From positions 3,348,001 through 3,412,000 of the forward strand of contig NZ_CP116615.1 in the NCBI RefSeq assembly GCF_024832785.1: a stretch of DNA of 64,000 bases. The letters are read 5' to 3'. Position numbers and translations under genes: made by a program. Under the pieces are notes generated by a model. The model saw only the letters and a list, made by a program, of their open reading frames with translations. It made no database searches and had not been told where the DNA came from. Positions 1 to 8,949 of this stretch are shown here, one piece after another (position 1 is the stretch's first letter; the number at the start of each line of letters is the position of its first letter). Origin of the DNA: Fontisphaera persica (GTDB taxonomy: Bacteria > Verrucomicrobiota > Verrucomicrobiia > Limisphaerales > Fontisphaeraceae).

Positions 1-151
1 GAATCCCAGCCTCCCGCCAGCCCAAAAATACGGGGAATGTTCCCCCTCGGCCGGCACAAGCGCCATTTTCGGACCAGCCAGGCTTGCCAGCACCTCCCGG
101 CCAGCGCTTGCTCGTCATCGCGCCTTTCCCACCCGGCTGGCGCCGCCCTGT
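1..151. other. window edge, no gene seen
   Basis: The first 151 bases lie downstream of the leftward cyclase gene. I see no convincing reading frame, RNA or terminator in them. They could hold the 3' end of a gene entering from outside the window. Confidence 0.4.
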
Positions 152-2299
152 TCATTTTTCGTGCAGGATAATCTGGCCGCGCCAGTCCGGCGGCAGAGGT
201 TGGGCGCGCAATTCTTGGATGCGCTCCAGATAATAATGGCAGGGGCCGTCCTCGGGTTTGAGAGCCAGCACATGGCGAAAGGCTTTTTCGGCGGCGTCCC
301 ATTGCCGGGTGGCAAACAACTCCCAGGCCTCCGCAAAAGCCTCCCGCCAGGCCCGCGAGGCTTCGGCCTGCTCGGGAAGCCCCACCACCTCATAGACAAA
401 TTGAAACTGCGTGACGCCTTTGAAACGAAACAGGCCCACCGGCCGGAAGACAATCTGGTCCCCCACCGCCCGGCGGATGGCCTCGGTGGCCAGCACGCCG
501 GTGCCCACCATTTTGTTCATGCCTTCCAGGCGGGAGGCAATGTTCACACAATCGCCCACCGCGGTGTAATCAAAGCGTTGCGAACTGCCGATGTTGCCTA
601 CGCTGGCTTCGCCGAGGTTCAACCCCACCCGCGTCCGCATCACCGGCCCGGCGCGCTGCTGGTCATGCGCCGCCAGCCGGCCCCGGAGCAACAAGGCCGA
701 CACACACGCCCGCCGTGCATGGTCTTCCTGCGAAAAGGGCGCGTTCCAAATCGCAAAAATCGCGTCGCCAATCAGCTTCACCACCGTGCCCTCCGTTTCG
801 TGCACGCAACCCAGGGTCAGCTCATAATAGGCGTTCAACTGCTCCGCCAGCTCATCGGGGGACAGATTCTCCGAGAGTTTGGAGTAAGCCTCAATGTCAC
901 TGAACATGATGCTGATGATTTGCCTGCGCGTGCCGGGTTTGAGCAGCTCCGGATTCTTGAGGATTTGCTCCACGCGCCCCGGCGAAAGCTGTTTCACCAG
1001 GGTCTCGCGCAACAAGGCGCGCTCCTGCTCCAATAATTTCTGCTCCGCCTCCAACCGCTGCTTTTCGGCCTTTTCCGTGCGCGCCTCCGCCTCGGCGAGC
1101 ATTTTCTCAAAATAGAGCCGGACCGAATTGAACAACACCGACCACAGGGTGGCCGCGCCGATTTGCACTGGCGGGATGAGCCACGCGAACCACACCGCCG
1201 CCTTCCAATGCAGCGCAATGGCCGCCGCCGCCTCGCCCACCACCAGGACCACGGCCACCGGCACCGCCCAGGTGGGGCGCAGCATGGCCAGGCCGAAACC
1301 CACCCCCGCGCCCAGCAATATGAGCAAACCCAATTGCAGCGAATCGGGAATGGCCACCATCCAATTCTTCCGCATCAAATTGCAAAAGGCGGTGGCCTGG
1401 ATTTCCGTCCCCGGCGAAAAGGAGCGAATCTGCACCTCCGCGTCATGCTCGCCGGCCGCGGCCTCCAGATACCGCGGCCAGGGATTGCGGAATTCGTCCT
1501 TGCCCTCGCCGGTCATGCCGGTGCTCTGGCGTGCCCCAATGAACACCACCTTGTCCTTGAACAAGTCGGGCGGCGTATCGCCGCGGTACACGGTGAAATA
1601 ACTCTCCGAGCGCAGCGTTAATGGCGGCCCAAAGTAATTGATATACCGGGTGCCATGGGGCGGGTCCACGTAGCCCAAAACCTGCGCCGCCGCCTCGCAC
1701 AGCGAGGGAAAAGGCTCGCCGCCATAATCCACAGCTTCGGGAAACAGCCGGATGGTGTAATCCGAGGAAACCGTAGTGTAAGAGTGGCCCACGGCGGCCA
1801 CCGCCTTTTCCACGCGTTCATAGATGGGCAGGATGCGCCAAGCCACCGCCCCTTCCATCTCCAGCCGCCCGTACTCCGCCGCCACCACCACCTTGCCGTG
1901 GCGGCGCATGGCTTCCGTCAGGCGCGCGTCCCACTCCTCAGCCATCTGCGGGTCGGCCAGAAAATTGGAGGCGGGGCTGCTGAAGACCACGTCAAACACA
2001 ATGGCCCGGGCGCCTTGTTGCGTCAGCCGCTCGACCAACTCGGCATGCAGCAGGCGGCTCCACGGCCGGCTGGGGTCCTGGTCCAGCTCCGCATGGGAAT
2101 AATCGTCCATGTAGATGAGCACCACCTCCTCCGGCACCACCGGCGTGCGATACCGAAACGGCCAGTCAAAACTTGCGTTGATGAGCGGCTTGCCCAGGGC
2201 CGACAGGAACAAGGCCACTCCCGTCAGGATGGCCACCACCGCGCCCACCAACCCGCCAAAGGAGCGTGCTTGTGCCAATCGCTGACGAAAGGGATTCAT
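152..2299 (-). CDS. CHASE2-domain adenylate/guanylate cyclase
   Basis: This is a membrane-bound class III nucleotidyl cyclase of 715 residues. An N-terminal helix (about 15-40) is followed by an extracytoplasmic CHASE2 sensor (about 45-310), about three transmembrane helices (about 320-400), a charged coiled-coil linker (about 400-440) and the cyclase catalytic domain (about 455-640). The catalytic domain keeps both metal-binding Asp residues (MFSDIEAYS and KLIGDAIFAIW), the purine-contacting Lys in VVKLIGD, and the FDYTAVGDCVNIASRLE block with the transition-state Asn and Arg, so it should be active. The C-terminal 60 residues look like one or two TPR helices. The CHASE2 ligand is unknown in this family. 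It stands alone on its strand, and its output fits the cNMP-binding SulP protein at 29.4-31.6 kb. Confidence 0.93.
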   Translation of the reverse strand: MNPFRQRLAQARSFGGLVGAVVAILTGVALFLSALGKPLINASFDWPFRYRTPVVPEEVVLIYMDDYSHAELDQDPSRPWSRLLHAELVERLTQQGARAIVFDVVFSSPASNFLADPQMAEEWDARLTEAMRRHGKVVVAAEYGRLEMEGAVAWRILPIYERVEKAVAAVGHSYTTVSSDYTIRLFPEAVDYGGEPFPSLCEAAAQVLGYVDPPHGTRYINYFGPPLTLRSESYFTVYRGDTPPDLFKDKVVFIGARQSTGMTGEGKDEFRNPWPRYLEAAAGEHDAEVQIRSFSPGTEIQATAFCNLMRKNWMVAIPDSLQLGLLILLGAGVGFGLAMLRPTWAVPVAVVLVVGEAAAAIALHWKAAVWFAWLIPPVQIGAATLWSVLFNSVRLYFEKMLAEAEARTEKAEKQRLEAEQKLLEQERALLRETLVKQLSPGRVEQILKNPELLKPGTRRQIISIMFSDIEAYSKLSENLSPDELAEQLNAYYELTLGCVHETEGTVVKLIGDAIFAIWNAPFSQEDHARRACVSALLLRGRLAAHDQQRAGPVMRTRVGLNLGEASVGNIGSSQRFDYTAVGDCVNIASRLEGMNKMVGTGVLATEAIRRAVGDQIVFRPVGLFRFKGVTQFQFVYEVVGLPEQAEASRAWREAFAEAWELFATRQWDAAEKAFRHVLALKPEDGPCHYYLERIQELRAQPLPPDWRGQIILHEK

Positions 2300-2462
2300 G
2301 CAGTGCGTATGCTGGGGGAGATTATAGCATCGTCACCCCCCGGGGAAAAGCGCAATGACCAAGCCCCAACGCTTGGCCTTGCCGACAAAAACGCGGGCCT
2401 CCTGCATGGTTCCCCGCCGTTTGTGGCTTGACCCTGCCGCCTGCCCGCTTTATACCCAAATC

Positions 2463-3335
2463 ATGATCCACCTCGGCCTGCATACGGATAATTGGCGCCC
2501 GTTGAGCGCGAGTTTTGAAACCGCCATCGAAAAAATCGCTGCCACGGGCTTGAAACACGTCGAATTCGCCGTCATCCACGGCCAGAATTTCATCCAGGCG
2601 CTGGGCTACGACCCCGGCGTGTCGCTCCAATCTAATCCCCGCGCCTTGCGCCGGTATCTGGAGGGCAAGGGCCTGTCAGTCTCCCAGATTGACGGCTCCT
2701 ACCCCATGATGGGACCCAACGGCTCGGCCTACGGCGTGCAGTATGTGCAACAAAGCATCCGCTTTGCCGCCGAGTTGGGCTGTCCCATGGTGGATACGGT
2801 GGACGGCGCCTTTGAAACGCCGGGCATGACCCGCAAGGAAGTCTTTCGCGTGACCTGCGACAACTACCGCCAATGCCTCTCCTGGGCCGAAGACTACAAG
2901 GTCATCATCAACGTCGAGCCGCACGGCCCCTACACCAATGACATTGAGTTCATGCAGAAACTCTTTGCCCATTTTGAATCGGAATATCTGCAGATGAATT
3001 TCGACACCGGCAACACCTTCATCGCCGGCCACGACCCGCTCGAGTATCTCAAGGCGCTCCGCCAATACTGCACGCACTGCCATATCAAGGACGTCAGCGC
3101 CGAGCTGGCCGCCGCCGTCCGCGGCGAGGAAACCGGCATCGGCAGCTCCATCGTCCCGGTGGGCGGCGGCGTCAACGCCGAAAATATCCGCCGCTGCCTG
3201 GCCTACCTGAATGAAACCGGATGGGACGGCGCCGTCTCCATTGAATGTCACGGCTCGGACGAGAATACCGCCGCCAGTGTGCGGTGGATGCAGGAGACCC
3301 TCAAGAGCCTGAAGCCGCGCAAAGGCAAAAAGTAA
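2463..3335 (+). CDS. sugar phosphate isomerase/epimerase (TIM-barrel)
   Basis: The 290-residue protein belongs to the AP endonuclease 2-like (xylose isomerase-like) TIM-barrel family. Visible family features are an early GLHTDNW strand, the metal-binding region KVIINVEPHGPYTNDIEF, MNFDTGNTF, CHIKDV and the late SIECHGSDENTAAS segment. These supply the Glu, Asp, His and Glu expected to hold a divalent metal. I chose the internal ATG at 2463 because homologous sequence starts at MIHLGLHTDNW; the upstream in-frame extension is non-homologous. In planctomycetes and verrucomicrobia such proteins handle keto-sugars or inositol derivatives, but the substrate cannot be read from sequence. The gene is monocistronic and divergent from the cyclase. 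Confidence 0.88.
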   Translation: MIHLGLHTDNWRPLSASFETAIEKIAATGLKHVEFAVIHGQNFIQALGYDPGVSLQSNPRALRRYLEGKGLSVSQIDGSYPMMGPNGSAYGVQYVQQSIRFAAELGCPMVDTVDGAFETPGMTRKEVFRVTCDNYRQCLSWAEDYKVIINVEPHGPYTNDIEFMQKLFAHFESEYLQMNFDTGNTFIAGHDPLEYLKALRQYCTHCHIKDVSAELAAAVRGEETGIGSSIVPVGGGVNAENIRRCLAYLNETGWDGAVSIECHGSDENTAASVRWMQETLKSLKPRKGKK

Positions 3336-3392
3336 GGGTCCGACCGACCCGACAGATACGGTTGACGGAAGGGCGTACCCGACCGCAGAGCT

Positions 3393-4037
3393 TCAGGGCA
3401 CGTTGATGGCCGTCAACCGCAAGTCATCGAAGCGAATGGGTTTGCCAGAGACAGGCGCGCCCCACACCGAGGCCCGCCCGGCGGGCGGCGGCTGTTTCAG
3501 TTCCGCCCCCAGAGTCCATTCCGCCGGCTCAACCTCGCCTTCCAGCCACATTTTGCCCTCAGCGCGCATCATCCCTTGAGGGGTTTGCACGTAGCGCAGC
3601 TTGAGATGCGCCCACGCCCCGGATTTCCAGGCAAGCGGCCGGGTGACCAGCATGCGCTCGCCCAAGTGCAGCTCCAACTGCTCGCGCCCCGGCGCCACCC
3701 ATAATTTCAGCCCCCCAATGCCGCCCAATCCCACGGCAAACATCGGATGCCGCCGGCCGGTGCTTTCCCCCCAAATCCGCGCCTCCACGCAGACGTTGGA
3801 GGCAGCAGGGGGGCCAAAGAGCACCCCGTAATTTTCCAGCGGGTTGCCCGGCAGCTCCAGAAAACGCTGGCTGCTCTCCTCCCGCACCGTGAAGCCGCCG
3901 TCCACCACCATGAAGTTGGTGGGCGGTTTGCCGGGGGGGACTTGCGCGAAGTTTTCCTCAAACAACGGCACCGCAGCGGCGGCGGCAGGAGCGGCGAGTT
4001 CCGCCAGAAGGCACAAAACGAAGAGGGAGGTTTTCAC
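3393..4037 (-). CDS. secreted DUF1080/LamG-like beta-sandwich protein
   Basis: The protein has 214 residues and a clear signal peptide (MKTSLFVLCLLAELAAPAAAAA). The mature part looks like a concanavalin-type beta-sandwich of the 3-keto-disaccharide hydrolase (DUF1080)/LamG sort: it opens with FEENFAQVPPG, has alternating strands, and ends with IRFDDLRLTAINVP. The start is a GTG at 4037, eight bases after the pilT stop, so it is probably the last gene of the PilZ-like/pilT/secreted set. No catalytic motif is evident. It may bind carbohydrate or be structural. Confidence 0.65.
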   Translation of the reverse strand: MKTSLFVLCLLAELAAPAAAAAVPLFEENFAQVPPGKPPTNFMVVDGGFTVREESSQRFLELPGNPLENYGVLFGPPAASNVCVEARIWGESTGRRHPMFAVGLGGIGGLKLWVAPGREQLELHLGERMLVTRPLAWKSGAWAHLKLRYVQTPQGMMRAEGKMWLEGEVEPAEWTLGAELKQPPPAGRASVWGAPVSGKPIRFDDLRLTAINVP

Positions 4038-4045
4038 GCGGTGGC

Positions 4046-5134
4046 TTACCCCAAAATGCGATGGCCGGTGGAAAGGAAGATGCCGCGGAAGTTCATCTCC
4101 AGCGCCTGCGGGTTGCTGGCCTTGGAGAGCGCCTCTTTCTCGGTGACGCGCCCGGCCTGCACCAGTTGCAGCAGGTGCTGGTTGAAGTTCTGCATGCCGT
4201 CCTCGGTGCCGGTTTCAATGGCCGCGGGCAGCGTTTCGAGGCGGTCTTCCTCAATCAGTTTCTTGACCGTGGGCGTGTTGATGAGGATTTCCACGGCCGG
4301 CGTCATCTTGCCGTCCACGGTGTTGACCATGCGCTGGCAGATGACCGCTTTGAGCGTGGACGCCAGTTGGCGGCGGATGGTGTCGCGCTCCTCCGGCTTG
4401 AAGAAGTCCAGCACGCGCCCCACCGATTGCGCGGCGTTGGTGGTATGCAGCGTGGAGAGCACCAGATGGCCGGTGTCAGCCGCGCTCATGGCGGCGGTGA
4501 AGCTGGTGGCATCGCGCATTTCACCCACCATGATGATGTCCGGGTCCTGCCGCAGCATGTGCTTGAGGCCGGTGGCAAACGCCTTGGTGTCGAGGCCAAT
4601 CTCGCGCTGCTCAATCACCGACTGGTTGTCTTCAAATACATATTCGATGGGGTCCTCCAGCGTGACAATGTGCTTCTTAAAATTCTCGTTGATGTGCTCA
4701 ATCATCGCCGCCAGCGTGGTGGACTTGCCGCAACCGGTGGTGCCGGCCACCAGCACGATGCCGCGCGGGGCCTCGGCAATGCGCTTGATGACCTCGGGCA
4801 GCCCCAGCTCGGGAAAACTGGGCACCTTGGTTTTGACGTAGCGCATGGCAATGGCGAAAGTGCCGCGCTGCTGGTACACATTGGTCCGGAACCGCCCCAC
4901 CCCGGGGAGATGGTAGGAGAAGTCTATTTCCCGGTCTTCCTCGAACCGCGCCCGGGCGTGTACCGGCACAATGTGCTTGAGCACATCGTCAATCCATTCC
5001 TCGGTGGGCAGCGGGCATTCGATGGGCAATAATTGCCGGTTAATCCGCAGAATCACCGGCGCGTCCACCTTGATGTGAATATCCGACGCCCCCGCCTCCA
5101 CGGCGGCGGCACAAATCTTCTTAAACAGTTCCAT
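4046..5134 (-). CDS. pilT: PilT/PilU-type pilus retraction ATPase
   Basis: This 362-residue hexameric secretion-superfamily ATPase would drive type IV pilus retraction from the cytoplasmic face of the inner membrane. The N-terminal PAS-like domain (about 1-105) is followed by Walker A GTTGCGKSTT (131-140), the Asp box TLEDPIEYVF, Walker B DPDIIMVGEMRD and the His box STLHTTNAAQSV. The C-terminal AIRNLIRE motif needed for retraction in canonical PilT is degenerate here (TPTVKKLIEE), so a PilU-like accessory role is possible. It follows a PilZ-like gene by 26 bases and precedes a secreted protein by eight. No pilin or assembly genes lie nearby. Confidence 0.92.
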   Translation of the reverse strand: MELFKKICAAAVEAGASDIHIKVDAPVILRINRQLLPIECPLPTEEWIDDVLKHIVPVHARARFEEDREIDFSYHLPGVGRFRTNVYQQRGTFAIAMRYVKTKVPSFPELGLPEVIKRIAEAPRGIVLVAGTTGCGKSTTLAAMIEHINENFKKHIVTLEDPIEYVFEDNQSVIEQREIGLDTKAFATGLKHMLRQDPDIIMVGEMRDATSFTAAMSAADTGHLVLSTLHTTNAAQSVGRVLDFFKPEERDTIRRQLASTLKAVICQRMVNTVDGKMTPAVEILINTPTVKKLIEEDRLETLPAAIETGTEDGMQNFNQHLLQLVQAGRVTEKEALSKASNPQALEMNFRGIFLSTGHRILG

Positions 5135-5160
5135 GTCCCGATGGTACTCGGGAAACCCGG

Positions 5161-5484
5161 TCAGGCCAAGGCGGAAAAGGCAATTTCACCCAGCCGGGAG
5201 CGCGCCTGGCGATTCATGCCCGTGAACACCAAAGCCACTGTGTAGCCTTGATGCCGCGAACCGTCACACGCCACCACCACCCCCGTGCACTTGACCCGGC
5301 AGCCATCGTGCGGGCTTTCCAGCTCCACAGTCATTTCCACCCAGGGAGAGACCGGCACCGGCGAATGAAACTCGAGACCATTTTTGCGAAACCGAACCGC
5401 ACCAGGGGCGAGGGCCAGATGATATTGCCGGTTTGCAATGACGACCGGCTTAAAACCAGACTTGTCCAGTTTGCCAGAACTCAT
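5161..5484 (-). CDS. PilZ-like small domain protein
   Basis: A 107-residue single-domain protein that I read as a divergent PilZ beta-barrel. The central GLEFHSPVPVSPWVEMTVEL and the closing GVVVACDG...GYTVALVFTGMNRQARSRL match the second half of PilZ domains. The c-di-GMP signature (RxxxR plus D/NxSxxG) is not intact; only VRFRKNGLEF stands in its place. The ATG at 5484 (MSSGKLDKSG) is preferred over the upstream frame, which is low-complexity. It directly precedes pilT, which suggests a pilus-related regulatory role. Confidence 0.6.
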   Translation of the reverse strand: MSSGKLDKSGFKPVVIANRQYHLALAPGAVRFRKNGLEFHSPVPVSPWVEMTVELESPHDGCRVKCTGVVVACDGSRHQGYTVALVFTGMNRQARSRLGEIAFSALA

Positions 5485-5672
5485 AAAACACACGGCGGCT
5501 GGTTCAGCCAGCGCGCACGTTATGAGGTAATCTACCACACTCCCCCCGCCCGTCAAATGCTGGCTGTACTCCAGGCGCCGTTGACCCCCGCCGGCCGGGC
5601 GGCCGGCACAGCCCAACCTGCAAGACAACGCGCCGCCCACCGCGCCCATGCGGTACGCTTGTTTTTCCCCCT

Positions 5673-7379
5673 CTATTGTTGCGGCGAGGTGGCCTCCAAC
5701 AAATACACCCGCCGCTTCACCACAAACGTCTTGAGGCCCATGTTGCCCCCGGGCGGACCGCGAAATCCGGGCGGGCCAAAACCCCCGGCCAGCGCGGGCG
5801 GGCTGGCGGTGTCGGCCAGGCCCGGTTCGTACGCCAGCGAGCGTTCAAAAGCCTGGTAGCTTTCCAGCTTGTGCGTGTCGGCCTTCACTATGGGCGCGAT
5901 TTTTTTGTGCAACGCCGCCGCCAGTGCCTCCATTTTTTTCCAGTCCAACTGTTTTTCGGCAATGTCGCGCACGTATTGCAAATACCGCTGGCGCAGGGAC
6001 GGCACGGCGAGCAGTTTGCTCAGCAACGGCTTGCGGGAATCGCTGGCGCCCGCCAGCGGTTCCAGCTCCACGCCGGCGGCGTCATTGCCGACCACGCCCA
6101 TGCCCCGGCGTCCGCCGCCCATGGGACCGCCGCGCATGGCCGGCTGGAAGGTCTCATTGCTGTCGTAAGGCAGAATGTGGAAACGCCCCTTTTCATCCTG
6201 ATAAAGGTAATAGTCACTGGCTCGCACCCAATACCCATCGTTGTTGATGAACACATTCTCCAGCGCCAGAAACTTCAGGGCGCCGTCCACATCCAACAGC
6301 GGCGCCAGCGCCTTCTCCAGCTCGCTGGCCGGCGTCTGGTTCAACACCCGGCACAGTTGGATCAGCGCCTCCCAGCTCGCCGCTTCGTCCTTGCTCTTGA
6401 TTTCGTAAATCTTTTTGTACGGCTCGGCGTTGTCCCCCAGATACTCCAGCCCGCCGCGGCCCTGCGGGCTGCCGGGCACTTTCCAGCGGGCGCCCTTGGT
6501 GGTGCCAAACCATTTCTGGATGAAGTCCTTGTTGACCTGCTCCACGCTGACATAAATGCCCCAGCTTTCGCCATTGATGACCACGTGCACCAGGTTGGCT
6601 TCCGGGGCCGGCACATATTCCCGTGCCGCCTTGAAGTACAACACCGTGCGCAGATAGGAAGGGTCATTGTGGGAGTTGAGCAGATTCAACGTCCGCACCC
6701 CCATCAACCGCTGCGCCTCATGCGCAAAATCCAACGATACATTCAGGGAGCGCTTGTAGCCCCGCGGCACCGTGAAATAGGAGGAAGCCCCGCGAAAGCG
6801 CACGCCCACCTCGCGGTATTCCTTGCCATCCACCACCAGCCGCGCCGGCACATCCACATCCGTGTGATAAAAATCCTCCAGCTCCTGCTCCCAATCCTCG
6901 TTCTCAAAATACAAAAACAGCGTCCGCACCGTTTCCAAATCATACAACGGCTTGTCGGGATAACTGGGCACCGCGGCAGGCGTGACCTTGGGCCCGGCGG
7001 GGGGCGGGGTGGCGTTAAAATCAGGGTTGCGCCGCATGGGCCCCGGTCCCGGCAGGCGGGGGCCGCGCCCGGCCGCCTTTTCCTTCTGCATGTACTCACG
7101 CGCCGCCTTGCGCTCCGCCGCATCGAGCCGCTGGTCCTTGTTTTGGTCAAACTTGCTCACCAGCGCGTAACGCTCCTGCACGCCGCCCATGCCCCCCGGC
7201 CCCATGGGTCCGTCCGGCCCGCCGGGGCCGCGATTGAAGTTGCGGCCGCCCCGCGGCCCGGCGCCCGGTCCGAAAGGCGGGAAATCATTCGCCGGCTGTG
7301 CCGCCAGTCCCCAGCCAAAAACGCCCAGCGCCAAACTCAGCCACCACCACTTGCCCCATCGCCGACGTTGCATGCTCAT
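5673..7379 (-). CDS. secreted CotH-family kinase-like protein with EF-hand
   Basis: The 568-residue protein starts with a signal anchor (RRRWGKWWWLSLALGVFGWGLAAQ), then a Gly/Pro/Arg-rich segment (about 30-70), a single EF-hand-like calcium loop DQNKDQRLDAAE, another Pro-rich linker, and a CotH domain (about 150-560). The CotH part shows RFRGASSY, SWGIYVSVEQVNKDF and the ASDYYLYQDEKGRFHILPYDSNETF region, which carries the nucleotide/metal-binding Asp residues of this atypical kinase fold. CotH proteins phosphorylate extracellular or spore-coat proteins in Bacillus; in verrucomicrobia the targets are unknown. GTG at 7385 and ATG at 7379 and 7373 are alternative starts. Confidence 0.87.
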   Translation of the reverse strand: MSMQRRRWGKWWWLSLALGVFGWGLAAQPANDFPPFGPGAGPRGGRNFNRGPGGPDGPMGPGGMGGVQERYALVSKFDQNKDQRLDAAERKAAREYMQKEKAAGRGPRLPGPGPMRRNPDFNATPPPAGPKVTPAAVPSYPDKPLYDLETVRTLFLYFENEDWEQELEDFYHTDVDVPARLVVDGKEYREVGVRFRGASSYFTVPRGYKRSLNVSLDFAHEAQRLMGVRTLNLLNSHNDPSYLRTVLYFKAAREYVPAPEANLVHVVINGESWGIYVSVEQVNKDFIQKWFGTTKGARWKVPGSPQGRGGLEYLGDNAEPYKKIYEIKSKDEAASWEALIQLCRVLNQTPASELEKALAPLLDVDGALKFLALENVFINNDGYWVRASDYYLYQDEKGRFHILPYDSNETFQPAMRGGPMGGGRRGMGVVGNDAAGVELEPLAGASDSRKPLLSKLLAVPSLRQRYLQYVRDIAEKQLDWKKMEALAAALHKKIAPIVKADTHKLESYQAFERSLAYEPGLADTASPPALAGGFGPPGFRGPPGGNMGLKTFVVKRRVYLLEATSPQQ

Positions 7380-7500
7380 GCTCACACTTCATCAGACATA
7401 AAAATATGCCCGCTGGTTACAAGGGCTGCGCCCGCAGCGTCCGGCTGCGGGTACCCCAAGGCTGCCCGCCGCCAGCAACTCCGGCTGCGCCAATACCCTT

Positions 7501-7562
7501 GTGGTCCACGGCGCGCCCTTCCCACAGGGTGCTGGGCCAGGCCGTTACGTGGTCCACGGCGC
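7501..7562. repeat. two copies of GTGGTCCACGGCGC
   Basis: The 14-base sequence GTGGTCCACGGCGC occurs at 7501-7514 and again at 7549-7562, 48 bases apart. Each copy contains the short palindrome GTGG-T-CCAC. They lie 47-108 bases upstream of the FHA-cyclase start, where an operator would be expected. No regulator is assigned. Confidence 0.45.
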
Positions 7563-7608
7563 TGCGTCAGCGCACTATCTGATTGCATTTCCCCGCCTGC
7601 GGCGTAGC

Positions 7609-8499
7609 ATGGCAGTCATGGAAGCATGGCTGGAAACTGCGGCTGGCGACCGCATTCCTGTGCAGGGACCTCTCTCCATCGGGCGCGCCTCGCAAAACGC
7701 CCTTGCCCTGCCGGGCGACCCGCGGGTCAGCCGCCGTCATGCGCTGATTCATCCACAGGGAGCCGGTGAGTTTTGGATTGTGGACCTGGGCAGCTCCAAC
7801 GGCGTGTTCATCAACGGCCGCCGCCTGCGCCAGCCCGTCCAGTTGCGTCACCAGGACCGCATCGAAATCGGCTCCACCACCTTCACCTTCATGCAGTCCG
7901 AACAGCCGGTGTTTGCGGGCGAGAGCCTGGCGCCCCGCACCACCAATTACGTGACCATGAAGGACATCAAGACCGAGGAGCTATGGCTGCTGGTGGCCGA
8001 CATCGTGGGTTTCACCCCCCTGAGCCAAACCGTGCCCGGCGATGAACTCGCCAAACTGGTCGGACGCTGGATTTGCGCCTGCAAGGAAGCCATCGAGCAA
8101 CAGGAAGGGGTCATCAATAAATACCTGGGCGATGGTTTTCTCGCTTACTGGCCCCAGGCAAATGCGCCCGTCGAAAAAGTGCGCCATACGCTGGAAACCT
8201 TGCGGCAACTGCAACAGCAAACCCGCGAATTCTCCTTCCGGGTGGTCCTGCATCGGGGACGCATTACCGTGGATAACGCCGTTTCCCTCGGCGAAAACAG
8301 CCTTATCGGCCCGGATGTCAACTACGTCTTTCGCATGGAAAAAGTGGCCAGCCAGCTCAAGGAGCTTTGCCTGTTGAGCGCCCCTGCCGCCGCCCTGCTC
8401 TATCCCGCCGGCGAATGCCGCAGCGTGGGCCGCCATCCCCTCCACGGCTTCGAGGGGAATTTTGAATTTTTTGCGCCGCCCGGCCCGGCACCCTCTTGA
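7609..8499 (+). CDS. FHA-domain class III nucleotidyl cyclase
   Basis: The 296-residue soluble protein joins an N-terminal FHA phosphothreonine-binding domain (about 8-90; GRASQNALAL, SRRHALIH, DLGSSNGVFINGRRL) to a class III cyclase domain (about 115-270). The cyclase keeps the two metal Asp residues (VADIVGFTPLS and INKYLGDGFLAYW) and the Asn/Arg pair in GPDVNYVFRMEK. FHA-cyclase fusions couple Ser/Thr phosphorylation to cAMP synthesis in known bacteria; no Ser/Thr kinase is in this window. The start is ATG 7609 or 7618; sequence upstream is not FHA-like. It ends 50 bases before the zinc-ribbon gene. Confidence 0.88.
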   Translation: MAVMEAWLETAAGDRIPVQGPLSIGRASQNALALPGDPRVSRRHALIHPQGAGEFWIVDLGSSNGVFINGRRLRQPVQLRHQDRIEIGSTTFTFMQSEQPVFAGESLAPRTTNYVTMKDIKTEELWLLVADIVGFTPLSQTVPGDELAKLVGRWICACKEAIEQQEGVINKYLGDGFLAYWPQANAPVEKVRHTLETLRQLQQQTREFSFRVVLHRGRITVDNAVSLGENSLIGPDVNYVFRMEKVASQLKELCLLSAPAAALLYPAGECRSVGRHPLHGFEGNFEFFAPPGPAPS

Positions 8500-8549
8500 C
8501 ATGCCATCGGGCTGGCCGGAAATTGGAAGGGAAACGCGAAGGAGATTTT

Positions 8550-8795
8550 ATGCCGCTGTACGAATACGAGCTTTGCGAAGGCGATTGCCTGATTTGCGGC
8601 GGGCGCTTCACGCTCCGGCGCCCGGCCGATGCGCCGCCGGTCACGCGTTGCCCCCTTTGCCGCAAGCCCGTGCGCAAGGTCTTGAGCCAGTTCAGCACGC
8701 CCCACAAACTGAAACCGCTGTCCATCAGCGACGCCAAAAAGGCCGGCTTCACCGTCTATAAACGGCTGGGCAAAGGCGAATACGAGCGGCAGTGA
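8550..8795 (+). CDS. FmdB-type zinc ribbon protein
   Basis: An 81-residue protein opening MPLYEYEL, the hallmark of the FmdB/putative regulatory zinc ribbon family. Two CxxC knuckles (CEGDCLICGG and CPLCRKP) would bind one zinc ion. The start at 8550 is set by a good ribosome binding site (AAGGAG) six bases upstream. Family members are implicated in regulation of amidase or formamidase operons, but most have no known function. It follows the FHA-cyclase and may be co-transcribed. Confidence 0.85.
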   Translation: MPLYEYELCEGDCLICGGRFTLRRPADAPPVTRCPLCRKPVRKVLSQFSTPHKLKPLSISDAKKAGFTVYKRLGKGEYERQ

Positions 8796-8949
8796 GGGGA
8801 CGGTAGGTTTTACGTTGCAAGTTTCGAGTTTCATCAAGGCAGAGGCAACCGCTTTCCGCCGCTATTTCCTGCCCAGCCCAGCCCATGCTGCCTGTCACCT
8901 GTTGAGGCTAAAACTTGGCACCGGCGCGTCGGCTCCGTAAAGTCAAGCC

